From Paradesertivirga mongoliensis (GTDB taxonomy: Bacteria; Bacteroidota; Bacteroidia; Sphingobacteriales; Sphingobacteriaceae), in assembly GCF_024436395.1 (NCBI RefSeq), contig NZ_JAFMZO010000004.1, forward strand, positions 124,001-188,000: a stretch of 64,000 nt of DNA, read 5' to 3'. This document shows, piece by piece, positions 27,529 to 35,577 of this stretch. How positions within the stretch are numbered: the first letter of the stretch is position 1; each line of letters opens with the position of its first letter. The notes under the pieces were generated by a model. The model saw only the letters and a program-made list of their open reading frames with translations, was not told the DNA's origin and ran no database searches. The position numbers were made by a program, and so were the translations under genes.

Positions 27529-28248
27529 GTGAAAACATCCTTTAATGTAATATTGCTACTAATATCTTTTTGTGCTTTATCGTGTAATACTGCAACTACA
27601 GATAACAAAGCCAAGGATGTAATCACATCCGCTAAAAAGATTTCAAAAGGGGATGCAATTAAAGATGTAAAACCGACTGAACTAGATCGGAAGCACAAGG
27701 CAACTGCGTTGAAATTTACAGACTTAGACATTATATTTCATTCGTATATTTCTGACGAAGAAACTGGATTAGATTTCAGTGGAACTCAGAAGGACACCTT
27801 ATACATTAATCTTGGGTTTGAAAGCGATCCTATAGAAGGTAAAAGCATTCAAATTAATAAAAGTACACTAGAGAATTTGAAAGTTGAGGAACGCTATGAG
27901 ACCTCGGTTGGTGTGTATATGAGTGCCGATGAGGAATATTGCGAACTATCCGACTGGAAACATTACAATTCAGAATGGAAAAGCTTAAAACGAGATTATC
28001 TTCGTAGATATATCTATCCGGAATACATGCAAAAAGGAAGTCCGGTTTTCAATATACCTATTGAAGAAGTAGAAAAAGAAGTTAATAAACGATGCGGTAG
28101 TGCAACAGCTGGTAAATTAATATCGGTCTATAAGTCGCCTTGTGAGGTTTTCATAAGTACCTATTACTTACGTATCTCAGGAATGAAAATCAGTGACGGG
28201 AAAAAAGTTACCATATTGATATCCTTTACTCCGCAAATAGGGTGTTAA
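27529..28248 (+). CDS. Hypothetical lipoprotein, 239 aa
   Basis: Starts with GTG and a lipoprotein signal, MKTSFNVILLLISFCALSC, with the lipobox cysteine at 19. The mature part begins NTATTDNKAKD and is rich in Lys and Glu, ending in an STYYLRISGMKI beta segment and two cysteine-containing loops (NKRCGSATAG, YKSPCEVF). I do not recognise a family. It is followed after 28 bases by a small membrane protein on the same strand, so the two may be co-transcribed. The 21-bp array ends about 70 bases before its start. Confidence 0.6.
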   Translation: MKTSFNVILLLISFCALSCNTATTDNKAKDVITSAKKISKGDAIKDVKPTELDRKHKATALKFTDLDIIFHSYISDEETGLDFSGTQKDTLYINLGFESDPIEGKSIQINKSTLENLKVEERYETSVGVYMSADEEYCELSDWKHYNSEWKSLKRDYLRRYIYPEYMQKGSPVFNIPIEEVEKEVNKRCGSATAGKLISVYKSPCEVFISTYYLRISGMKISDGKKVTILISFTPQIGC

Positions 28249-28276
28249 CCGTTAATTTCCTAAGTTCGCTATTGAG

Positions 28277-28567
28277 ATGCTGTCAAAAAAAATTGTATTC
28301 ACAAATCTTGTAATTGTCACTATACTTTACGCCTATTTCACGTATCACGGATATTCCGTAGATGATGATTCCAGAGGCATAGGATACGTCTATCTATGTT
28401 TAGGAACATTGATATTAGACGTAATCCTGTTAATAGTTCTCGCAGTAGGTACTTATTCTAATGTAAAGCCAATCGACAAACGAAGTTATCTTTGGTCGAT
28501 TTTCTTCTCCATACTTTCGTTTATACTAGTGCCAGTGATTTTCGGCGTTCTTTTGAGTGTCATCTAA
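28277..28567 (+). CDS. Small integral membrane protein, 96 aa
   Basis: Three hydrophobic segments: about residues 6-24 (IVFTNLVIVTILYAYFTY), 38-60 (LCLGTLILDVILLIVLAVG) and 72-95 (SIFFSILSFILVPVIFGVLL), joined by short polar loops. No recognised family. Placed 28 bases after the lipoprotein gene on the same strand. Confidence 0.55.
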   Translation: MLSKKIVFTNLVIVTILYAYFTYHGYSVDDDSRGIGYVYLCLGTLILDVILLIVLAVGTYSNVKPIDKRSYLWSIFFSILSFILVPVIFGVLLSVI

Positions 28568-28987
28568 ACTGATTTGTTTCTTTCCATTTTCCAACCATTT
28601 TCCTCATCTTTACACCGCGAACACTGCTGGAGCAATCCAGTAAATTTTTATTAATTAACAATATCCCAGGCGAGCAGTTGAAAGTACTGTATTCTTCCGG
28701 TCTCCGGCGGTGTTCGCAGCGACCTGGGCGTATCTAATATTTTTCAAAATGCGAACACCGAAAAATGAAACAGCAGCGTACCCAGGCGTACAAGCAAACC
28801 ATTCCCACCTCTTCGACAGAGCCTGTGCTGAGCTCCGCCGAAGCGCTCAGAGTGACAACACCATCCCATCACAACCCCGCTCGCCACACAACGGCCCAGC
28901 CAGCATCCATTACCCACAAACCGCACTCCAAAGGAGTCCTTTTCAAGGACAGCCAACCAGCGCTAAACCAGAAAGGAGGCAGCAGCC
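28568..28987. other. Intergenic with dispersed repeat
   Basis: No gene supported. About 28808-28860 contains a copy of the common CTTCGACAGAGCC...GAGTGACAA unit (inverse of the unit at 20896). A long open frame over 28765-29385 is a shadow of the C-rich composition. Confidence 0.4.
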
Positions 28988-29425
28988 ATGAAACCTCCAA
29001 AACACAAAGCTTTCGCCCGGTACCAGGAGCTGGCAGAAGAATACACCACAACCAGCCAAACAATAACACTCAGCATCCCCGGAAACCTCCGCATGCTTTG
29101 CAGCCTGTTCGGCACCAGCCCCAAACAAATCCTCACAGACTTTATGTGGACACTCTCACTCATGCCCGATTACGGCAGCCCCGAGCAGCGCAAAGCAGCA
29201 ATCCACTATTTCATCCAACGCGGCTACGCACAGCAACACTATCCCGAAGAAGACATCCACCAAATCTTCCGCGAGTTAGAAGCCAAGTCCATCCTCTGGC
29301 CCGACATCCACGATACCCACCTCAACCCCGAACAACGCCACCTCCAATGCCTGTGGAGCAATATGTGGATGGAGTATTGGTTTGAGAAGTGGTTTTGGAA
29401 GCATAGGAAAGGAGAGGAGAAGTGA
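28988..29425 (+). CDS. Conserved hypothetical protein, 145 aa, founder of a local repeat family
   Basis: A soluble, aromatic-rich protein of 145 aa. The first half has a possible helix-turn-helix-like stretch (LRMLCSLFGTSPKQILTDFM); the C-terminus is tryptophan-rich (WSNMWMEYWFEKWFWKHR). A strong Shine-Dalgarno AAAGGAGG lies 8 bases before the ATG, unusual for Bacteroidota. The coding strand is C-rich like hrpB. Two decayed copies follow at about 30590-31010 and 33396-33575. From memory such proteins occur in Sphingobacteriaceae without a known function; the SPKQIL stretch suggests, weakly, a DNA-related role. Confidence 0.65.
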   Translation: MKPPKHKAFARYQELAEEYTTTSQTITLSIPGNLRMLCSLFGTSPKQILTDFMWTLSLMPDYGSPEQRKAAIHYFIQRGYAQQHYPEEDIHQIFRELEAKSILWPDIHDTHLNPEQRHLQCLWSNMWMEYWFEKWFWKHRKGEEK

Positions 29426-29439
29426 TGAAATAGGTAATA

Positions 29440-29620
29440 AAAATTTGTAGTAACGCCCTCACCCTTAATCCCTCTCCTTCAGGGAGAGGGTGTATAGCGC
29501 TTTAGCCGGTATGGTGCCTTAAAACAAATGTTGTTTAATAGTTGGACATCGATCGACACGCCTCTGGTTCCCTTCTCCTGAGGGAGAAGGGTTAGGGATG
29601 AGGGGATTTTGTCTAGGACT
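29440..29620. repeat. 3' flank of the duplicated module, copy 1
   Basis: GTAATAAAAATTTGTAGTAA, then CGCCCTCACCCTTAATCCCTCTCC with an inverted AGGGAGAGGG, GCTTTAGCCGGTAT, and CTTCTCCTGAGGGAGAAGG. The same ordered blocks recur at 31011-31225. CCCTCTCC-AGGGAGAGGG and CTTCTCC-GGAGAAGG are both hairpins. Confidence 0.75.
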
Positions 29621-29700
29621 TATGGAATTTAGGAAAATATGAATCTATTTAGTAAGGTCGAATAGGGGGGATGGAAGAATGCTTAAACTTTATTGGCTTT

Positions 29701-30570
29701 ATGAGAACTACACTACTGTTACTATGGACTTTGACTGTTAATTATACCGCATTTGGTATGTGCATGTGGTCGGGAATTAATGTGTGGCCTAAACAACAAA
29801 GCATTTCTTCTAATTCCATATTCATTATTGAAGGGTATGCTGGATCTCAAGAGTTGATAAAGAACATTAATATTAAAAATCGAATCTATTTAAAATCTGG
29901 GAAACAAACAATTGACCTGAAAGTGGTCAAGGTCAACATAGGACAGTTTCGTCTAACCCAAGCAATCCTGAAACCTTTAAAAAGACTGGCGTTCGGTGAA
30001 ACCTACGAACTCCACATCGACAATTTAACTCATATTGATAAGCATGCATATAAAATCACTAAATGGAAAGTTGCTAATCAAATAGATCAAGAACGCCCTG
30101 CCTGGACCCATGAACCCAATTTTAAGCAAAATACATACGTAAGTTATGGTTGCGGGCCTGAAAAGTTGGTGAATTTTTGTGGCGAGTTTCAAGACACATC
30201 ACCCACTTTAGTTTATACCCGAGTACTTAATAAAAGAAATAATTCGGCTGCCGATTACTATTTAATATCAGAAAAGAATTCTATTGCCTTAGGGCACGGA
30301 ATGTGTGCAGGAGAATTTTCATTTGATGAAAGAACTACCTACGAGGTGCAATTCGGACTCATGGATGCAAGTGGAAATACCACCAAGAAGCTGACAAAAC
30401 CAATCAGTTTTAAGGGCCCAACCGAATCTGATTATTCCAATAGCGATGATGTTTTAGATTGTAGTTGTAGTAGCAATAAAGCTATTATCAATTATTCTCT
30501 GCTAGGCTCAGGCTTACTTGGATTTGGGTTATTTGTTTATATAAAAAGGAGGGGACGTAAAAAGCTATAA
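29701..30570 (+). CDS. Hypothetical exported protein with C-terminal anchor
   Basis: A 289-aa protein. The ATG at 29701 (MRTTLLLLWTLTVNYTAFG) gives a clean signal peptide; an ATG at 29671 adds a short leader. The mature part is beta-rich (FIIEGYAGSQELIKNINIKN) with several cysteines (SYGCGPEKLVNFCGEF, DCSCSS) and ends in a membrane segment IINYSLLGSGLLGFGLFVYI and a basic KRRGRKKL tail, so it probably faces the periplasm from an inner-membrane anchor. I do not recognise the family. It sits exactly between the two copies of a duplicated module and has lower GC than they do. Confidence 0.6.
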   Translation: MRTTLLLLWTLTVNYTAFGMCMWSGINVWPKQQSISSNSIFIIEGYAGSQELIKNINIKNRIYLKSGKQTIDLKVVKVNIGQFRLTQAILKPLKRLAFGETYELHIDNLTHIDKHAYKITKWKVANQIDQERPAWTHEPNFKQNTYVSYGCGPEKLVNFCGEFQDTSPTLVYTRVLNKRNNSAADYYLISEKNSIALGHGMCAGEFSFDERTTYEVQFGLMDASGNTTKKLTKPISFKGPTESDYSNSDDVLDCSCSSNKAIINYSLLGSGLLGFGLFVYIKRRGRKKL

Positions 30571-30589
30571 GTAAGTTCTAAAAAGGAAA

Positions 30590-31010
30590 TCAACGAAGAA
30601 TACACCAGCACCAGCCAAACATTAACCCTCACTCTCGATAGCTATCGGGACCTAGAAACCTCCGCATGCTCTGCAGCCTGTTCGGCACCAGCCCCAAACA
30701 GATCCTCACAGACTTTATGTGGACACTCTTCCGCCACCCAGCAGACCAGCTCCACTATCCCGAAGAAGACATCCACCAAATCTTCCGCGAGTTAGAAGCT
30801 AAACCGACCAGCGGGAGCTCATGAGATCCATTAAAAAAACAATAAACAACCCGAATAGTCCATCCTCTGGCCCGATATCCACGATACCCACCTCAACTCC
30901 GAACAACGCCACCTCCATTGCCTGTGGAGCAATATGTGGATGGAGTATTGGTTTGAGAGGTGGTATTGGAAGTATAGGAAAGGAAAGGAAAGGAGAAGTG
31001 ATGAAATAGG
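30590..31010 (+). pseudogene. Decayed copy 2 of the 145-aa gene
   Basis: Blocks of 20-70 bases match the gene at 28988-29425 nearly exactly (GAATACACCAGCACCAGCC, CTCCGCATGCTCTGCAGCCT, GACATCCACCAAATCTTCCG, ATGTGGATGGAGTATTGG). The copy has lost the middle section, gained a CGATAGCTATCG palindrome in place of part of the first domain near 30640, and has a 50-base insertion after GAAGCTAA. No open frame spans it. Confidence 0.85.
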
Positions 31011-31225
31011 TAATAAAAATTTGTAGTAACGCCCTCACCCTTAATCCCTCTCCCCCAGGGAGAGGGTGTTGGCGCCTTAGCCGGTATAGATGCCTAGTCT
31101 TTAAGCCCTTTTGCTATGCGCTTTCACAAAAATCGTAATCGTAAGAAAATCATTATTAAAACGATCACCGCAATCCCACCCGCCTCTGGTGCTCTTCTCC
31201 TCGAGGAGAAGGGTTAGGGATGAGG
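31011..31225. repeat. 3' flank of the duplicated module, copy 2
   Basis: Same order of blocks as 29440-29620, including the identical AATAAAAATTTGTAGTAACG start. It differs in the hairpin loops (TCCCCCAGGG against TCCTTCAGGG) and carries extra sequence before the second hairpin. Confidence 0.75.
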
Positions 31226-31322
31226 TGACGCGACAAATGTGTTTGGCCCGAAAAAGTTTACAGCTACAATTATAATCCTGCAATAGATTTACTAATTTCC
31301 ACCAATTCAAAAATTCTTCCCT

Positions 31323-31691
31323 ATGGATGCCAAACCCTTCCGCCGCCTTCTCCGCCGCCAATCTACCCCAGCCGAAAAAGTCCTCTGGAACAAACTACGC
31401 GACCGCCGCTTCCACAACCTTAAATTCCGCCGCCAGCACACCATAGATAAATACACCGTAGATTTCTACTGCGAAGAACTAAAACTAATCATCGAAGTAG
31501 ACGGCAAAGTACACGACAATTTAGGCCAGGCAAACTACGATCATGAGCGGGATGAATTCTTAAAATCTCAGGGTTGCTCAGTTTATCGACTAAGCAACGA
31601 ATCTGTAATACGTTATCTGGAAGTTACAATGGAAGATCTAAAAAGGTCGATAGAAAAGCTTGTAAGTAAACCAAAACTTGAATCGAACTGA
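31323..31691 (+). CDS. DUF559 domain protein (PD-(D/E)XK endonuclease-like)
   Basis: A 122-aa single-domain protein: FRRLLRRQSTPAEKVLWNKL, then FHNLKFRRQHTIDKYTVDFY and LKLIIEVDGKVHD, the core of DUF559, related to Vsr and restriction-type PD-(D/E)XK nucleases. The D of VDFY and the E-x-D of IEVDG are the probable metal ligands. Such proteins are widespread and mostly uncharacterised; a DNA repair or mobile-DNA role is assumed. Its first half uses C-rich codons like hrpB, while the last third is AT-rich. It is followed on the other strand by a hemerythrin gene. Confidence 0.85.
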   Translation: MDAKPFRRLLRRQSTPAEKVLWNKLRDRRFHNLKFRRQHTIDKYTVDFYCEELKLIIEVDGKVHDNLGQANYDHERDEFLKSQGCSVYRLSNESVIRYLEVTMEDLKRSIEKLVSKPKLESN

Positions 31692-31756
31692 AACAATTTT
31701 ATTTGACCCTAACTAAATATTCCAAACCAGCCCCAAACAAAGCCTCCAGTATATGT

Positions 31757-32404
31757 CTACAATTTATCCACTAAACTTTTATACCGTTCAGCATCCATTT
31801 CAGCTGCAATCACATCTAATACTTGCTCAAAAGCTTCAGGCGGAGCGTTGTGTTTCAATCCGCCCAGCATACCCAGACTCTCTCGCTCACTTTGGGCCGG
31901 AATAGTATATTTCATCCATAAAAGCATTACCGGGAATGATATCTTTTGCATAATTGCAGCCCTATGATGAAACAATTCATCATCAGTGAAATTTTGCTGA
32001 AGTAATAGTTCGGTCACGGTTTCCTCTTCATAAATATGTTCCAGATACTGACTTTGAAACACCGAAAAGCTGAGATAAAAAGAATGAATTTCATCAACTG
32101 ACTCATTACCAATAAAGTTTTCGAGCTGATGCTCTAGAGAATCCTGTATTAATTCTAATTTTTCATGATCATGCCTGTCATGCTCAGAAGCTCCATGAAC
32201 TCGTTCTTCCAAATGCTTCAGTGTATGATTATTTTCTGTATTGACATGATCCTTAAGTAAAGTAAACATATCTGCCCCCAGCGACTTCAGCTTGCTTAAT
32301 TGCACGGGATCGTTAAAATCTGTATACCCTAAGTGAAAAGAAAATTTGGAGATAACATTGCGTAACCCTTTGTGAGGAGCTGCAAATGATTTGATAGTTG
32401 CCAT
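31757..32404 (-). CDS. Hemerythrin-like domain protein
   Basis: A 215-aa helical cytoplasmic protein. Histidines fall in the spacing expected for a di-iron four-helix bundle: H11 in APHKGLRN, the DHVNTENNHTLKHLEE helix, and HSFYLSFSVFQSQYLEHIYEEE. The family binds oxygen or nitric oxide, or protects iron enzymes. An AraC-type regulator is 67 bases upstream on the same strand and probably controls it. Confidence 0.8.
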   Translation of the reverse strand: MATIKSFAAPHKGLRNVISKFSFHLGYTDFNDPVQLSKLKSLGADMFTLLKDHVNTENNHTLKHLEERVHGASEHDRHDHEKLELIQDSLEHQLENFIGNESVDEIHSFYLSFSVFQSQYLEHIYEEETVTELLLQQNFTDDELFHHRAAIMQKISFPVMLLWMKYTIPAQSERESLGMLGGLKHNAPPEAFEQVLDVIAAEMDAERYKSLVDKL

Positions 32405-32471
32405 TTTGTATTTATTTATTATTCGAAGGTCAGGAAATGACGAACCCTGTAATTGTAAAAAATCGTTTTTC

Positions 32472-33248
32472 TTATACTCTTTTGAAGTATTTCTCAGGGG
32501 TTTCGCCGGTAAAGGTTTTAAACTCTTTAATGAAGTGGGCCTGATCGTAGAACCCGGAATTATAGCCCAGATCTGTCAGGGAGCTTTGGGGCTGGTAGCT
32601 ATCTAGAGCGTACTTAAGGCGAATAATCGATGCGAATTTCTTAGGACTCGCACCAATAAGTTGCCTGAACCTCTTTTCAAGCGGACTCTGACTGATGTTT
32701 AGGTATTCGCTCAGCGCTTTAATCCTGATATTTCCTTTACTATGCTGAATTAAAGAGATGGCGGCCAGTACCAGGTTATCAGGTTCAATCTGTCTCATTC
32801 TTGAAATAAGAAAATGTTCTACAACAGCAATCCGGTCTGCATCTTCCCGGGCTTCATAGAGCTGCTCTTCAAGAAGTACTAACTCAGAACTAAGCATTAG
32901 ATTATCAAGCGATAAGCTTTGTTGAAAAAGCTCGTGAATAGGATGTCTGAAAAATTTCGCTGCTCCACCTTCTTTGAAATATATAAGTACTGTTCCAATA
33001 TTTGCAGAATTTTTAAAAATGCGATAGCTGTCATTCAATCCTGTAACACCTGAAGCAGCAAGGATACTTTCTGAATTATTAACTATTTGGGATAGTCTTC
33101 CTTTATACTGCAAGCCAATTACTAACCCCGTATCTGGTAATACTCGATAAGTATTTTCTTCAACCGCTTCCGAAACAGCAAATGCCTTTATAAAAGGCTT
33201 TAGCATGTCACAAGGGGCATAAGTGTCAAATTTCACAGCAGCGGGCAT
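32472..33248 (-). CDS. AraC-family transcriptional regulator
   Basis: A 258-aa regulator. The N-terminal 150 residues are a sensor-like domain opening KFDTYAPCDMLKPFIKAF, of the type found in Bacteroidota AraC proteins; the C-terminal part has two helix-turn-helix units (IRIKALSEYLNISQSPLEKR, and SSLTDLGYNSGFYDQAHFIK) and the family end motif FKTFTGETPEKYF. The ATG at 33248 is preferred over a GTG at 33284. It lies directly upstream of the hemerythrin gene on the same strand and is its likely regulator; the ligand is unknown. Confidence 0.88.
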   Translation of the reverse strand: MPAAVKFDTYAPCDMLKPFIKAFAVSEAVEENTYRVLPDTGLVIGLQYKGRLSQIVNNSESILAASGVTGLNDSYRIFKNSANIGTVLIYFKEGGAAKFFRHPIHELFQQSLSLDNLMLSSELVLLEEQLYEAREDADRIAVVEHFLISRMRQIEPDNLVLAAISLIQHSKGNIRIKALSEYLNISQSPLEKRFRQLIGASPKKFASIIRLKYALDSYQPQSSLTDLGYNSGFYDQAHFIKEFKTFTGETPEKYFKRV

Positions 33249-33395
33249 ATTACTAAGCAAAGATACTTCGGAATGTGCTTTCACGGAAATAATGATTCTT
33301 CAGCAAACTCTAATTGCTTTAACCTACGTCTTGTTTGTCAGACCTCAAGCCGAATTTGCATATGAATCAACACCGCCTAAAGCAGAATGTAGGAT

Positions 33396-33575
33396 TTGCC
33401 AAAAAAACTGAAACGCAAATTACCCAATACCAGAAATCAACCCCGAATATTCTGGCACCAGCGAAACCCTACAACTTCAAATCCCCGGAAACCTCAAGAT
33501 GCTTTGCGTTCTGTTCAAAACCACCCCAAACAGATCCTCACAGAATTATGTGGACACTCTCCCTCATGCCCGATT
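33396..33575 (+). pseudogene. Decayed copy 3 of the 145-aa gene
   Basis: GGCACCAGCGAAACCCTACA, ATCCCCGGAAACCTC, AGATGCTTTGCG, CCCCAAACAGATCCTCACAG and ATGTGGACACTCTCCCTCAT are recognisable fragments of the gene at 28988-29425, in the right order but with frame-disrupting gaps. Only the first half is present; it runs straight into a REP element at 33581. Confidence 0.75.
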
Positions 33576-33580
33576 ACGGC

Positions 33581-33687
33581 CCCCGCTACCGCGAGCATAA
33601 ACGCATTGTATAAGGCACTTGCTGGTTCGAGCTTGCAGCTCGGACCTTTTATTTAGCGGCAGTTTCTTATCTTGATTACATCTACAG
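33581..33687 (+). repeat. REP element A, copy 1
   Basis: CGCGAGCATAAxCGxxTTGTATAAGGC followed by TGCTGGTTCGAGCTTGCAGC (a palindrome-like core, GAGCTTGCAGCTC) and GGACCTTTT. Copies at 34431, 35301 and 37253. This copy leads directly into a RAYT start codon at 33688. Confidence 0.8.
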
Positions 33688-33800
33688 ATGAGTCGTAATT
33701 ATAAACTTCTACAATAAAGACGGCCTCTATTCGTCAGCTTTGCTTACCATCAACTGGATCGATGTATTTGTCCGTGACGAATATTTCGTTGCAACCTGGG
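33688..33800 (+). pseudogene. RAYT (REP-associated tyrosine transposase) 5' fragment 1
   Basis: Begins ATGAGTCGTAATTATAA and continues through a degraded reading of MSRNYKFYN...GLYFVSFATINWIDVFVRDEYF, with two frameshifts, then ends in unrelated DNA after about 110 bases. The intact reading is seen in the copy at 37360. Confidence 0.8.
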
Positions 33801-33841
33801 ACGATGAAAGGTAAAGAAGTCCCTTAGTGTATATCAGATTA

Positions 33842-34366
33842 CTAATTCTTTTCGATTGATGCGATAGTGATTCCGCGGAAGCAATCATCTTGGCATCCGT
33901 CTTCTACGAAGCCGCAGGAAGATATTAATGCATTATTCTCTGCTTCGAAATAGGTTTTTACATTTTTTCTCTCCACAAGCCATTCATTCTTAGCTTTGTC
34001 ATAGATTTGGTCGAGTGTTAGCGGCAATGAAGCAGGTGTGTAAGTATGCGAGCTTAACTGATTTTCGTTTTCCGTCCATTCCAAAGACTCCTGCGGTACA
34101 AGGGCGCCTAGGGGAATTGCAGTATATTTAAAGTGACGCTCAACTATTCTACCAGAAGCAACGGTAATTTTAGTCTGCCCGGCAAAGCCAGTCCACGATC
34201 CAAAGACAGTGGTATAAGTATATGAGTTGTTAGATTCTTTCTTGAAAACTAACCAAGCCCGGTAGCTCTTCTCAAATTGATTCTGGAACTCGATGTCTTC
34301 TTTGTTGCAGGATGTGAAGATGCTGGCGATAAGCAGGAGGATTAGCGAGATTGATTGGTTTTTCAT
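33842..34366 (-). CDS. Hypothetical lipoprotein, 174 aa
   Basis: The ATG at 34366 starts a lipoprotein signal (MKNQSISLILLLIASIFTSC) with lipobox cysteine 20. The mature part contains an aromatic FEKSYRAWLVFKKESNNSYTY motif, a TVFGSWTGFAGQTKITVASG segment and four cysteines near the end (SSCGFVEDGCQDDCFRG) that may form disulfides. No family recognised. It is isolated between a RAYT fragment and a REP element. Confidence 0.6.
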   Translation of the reverse strand: MKNQSISLILLLIASIFTSCNKEDIEFQNQFEKSYRAWLVFKKESNNSYTYTTVFGSWTGFAGQTKITVASGRIVERHFKYTAIPLGALVPQESLEWTENENQLSSHTYTPASLPLTLDQIYDKAKNEWLVERKNVKTYFEAENNALISSCGFVEDGCQDDCFRGITIASIEKN

Positions 34367-34430
34367 TTCAAGGTTCTTTATGTTATTACGAAGGTATGAA
34401 CGGGAACGATACAAGGGACGTCCTTAATCC

Positions 34431-34526
34431 CAGCCACCGCGAGCATAAGCGTTTTGCATAAGGCGCGTGCTGGTTCGAGCTTGCAGCCCGGACCTTTTAA
34501 ATAAACGACAATTCGTTATCTTGGCT
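34431..34526 (+). repeat. REP element A, copy 2
   Basis: Nearly identical to the copy at 35301 for about 90 bases (CCACCGCGAGCATAAGCG through TTATCTTG). It is not followed by a RAYT start; instead a second shorter palindrome-like stretch (TGAGCGTGCCGCTCGGACC) follows near 34563. Confidence 0.8.
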
Positions 34527-34676
34527 CCTATGCTGGCGCGAGCATGTTTATCGTTCGGTGGTTTGAGCGTGCCGCTCGGACCTTTGGTGATGATCGAGAA
34601 GGAGCTCGGCGCTATGTGTAAACGTCATCGTCTTAAAATTCCCCAAAATCCTTATTTTAGTCAAAAACATATTCAT

Positions 34677-35294
34677 ATGGCTAAACCTACCTTACAAATT
34701 TACAAACAAAATGCGACTCAACTTTTAGATTTTAAAAGAGAGAGTGCCAAAAAAGCAATATTGCAGAAAGGAATAACTGCCTCTACAACTGTACAGGAGC
34801 TGAAAAGTATATCCGCTGATCTCGCTAACTGGCTTCTCCAAATTGAAAAAATTGAACTTCAGCCGGCCACAAATGCTGAAACGGATTTACTTGAGATGAG
34901 CCACCAGGAGGCCAGCGACTATTTGCCAGCAGTAACGATGAGCATGAGGGGTTCCAATGTATATATCACACGATTAACCTACACCGTCCCATTTACAGGA
35001 ACAGAGCAAGCTTTACAATACAGCCATACTATGGGACCTAGCTTACTTGATGCCTCCACAAACGGGAAAATAATGCACCTGTATTTTTATTTTCAGGACG
35101 CAGGGGAGTCAATTTATAACGATATGCGGTCGCGAAAGGATTCATTGATAAATACATTGAATGAAGAGCAAAAGAACCTTCATCTTTTTTTTGGAACAAA
35201 ACGGCATGAATTTCATGATTTCGTTTATGATATAGCGTTTGAACATCAACAAGCCCTACTTCGCAAATTAGAGAACGATCGTAAATTCTTATAA
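34677..35294 (+). CDS. Hypothetical protein, 205 aa, flanked by REP elements
   Basis: A soluble protein starting MAKPTLQIYKQNATQLLDFK, with helical N-terminal part (LKSISADLANWLLQIEKIEL), a beta-rich centre (VYITRLTYTVPFTGTEQALQ), an SILY-like HLYFYFQDAGESIYNDM segment and a helical end. The ATG at 34677 is chosen; the longer frame to 34467 reads through REP DNA. I do not recognise the family. It lies between REP copies 2 and 3, in the position a RAYT gene would occupy. Confidence 0.6.
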   Translation: MAKPTLQIYKQNATQLLDFKRESAKKAILQKGITASTTVQELKSISADLANWLLQIEKIELQPATNAETDLLEMSHQEASDYLPAVTMSMRGSNVYITRLTYTVPFTGTEQALQYSHTMGPSLLDASTNGKIMHLYFYFQDAGESIYNDMRSRKDSLINTLNEEQKNLHLFFGTKRHEFHDFVYDIAFEHQQALLRKLENDRKFL

Positions 35295-35300
35295 AAAAAG

Positions 35301-35408
35301 CCCAGCCACCGCGAGCATAAGCGTCATGTCTAAGGCGCGTGCTGGTTCGAGCTTGCAGCCCGGACCTTTTAAATAAACGACAATTCCTTATCTTGATCCT
35401 GTCTACAG
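35301..35408 (+). repeat. REP element A, copy 3
   Basis: Same unit as at 34431, with the CTGGTTCGAGCTTGCAGCCC core, ending TCTTGATCCTGTCTACAG directly before a RAYT ATG. Confidence 0.8.
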
Positions 35409-35500
35409 ATGAGTCGTAATTATAAATTTCACAATAAAGAGGGCCTATATTTCGTCAGCTTTGCTACTATCAACTGGATCGATGTTCAGAAAACGTTGTA
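35409..35500 (+). pseudogene. RAYT 5' fragment 2
   Basis: ATGAGTCGTAATTATAAATT, then GGCCTATATTTCGTCAGCTTTGCTACT ending in ACTGGATCGATGTTC, matching the first 27 codons of the copy at 37360 with a one-base loss early on. After about 90 bases the match ends. Confidence 0.8.
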
Positions 35501-35577
35501 CTTAGTGACGATTATTTGCAAAGATATCCGGAAGTGATTTTTGAACGGATATCAAAACTGCATATTTGGAACATATT

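Noticed and set aside
28765-29385. 206-codon forward frame overlapping the 145-aa gene
   Set aside because: Pro/His/Thr-rich shadow; the 145-aa frame has the Shine-Dalgarno and the copies that preserve its reading.
33610-33660. tRNA-like GGTTCGAGC stretch in the REP-A element
   Set aside because: No acceptor stem or anticodon arm; the stretch recurs exactly as part of the REP element.
34467-34676. Longer start for the 205-aa gene
   Set aside because: The extra 70 codons translate REP DNA; the internal ATG at 34677 gives a normal protein.
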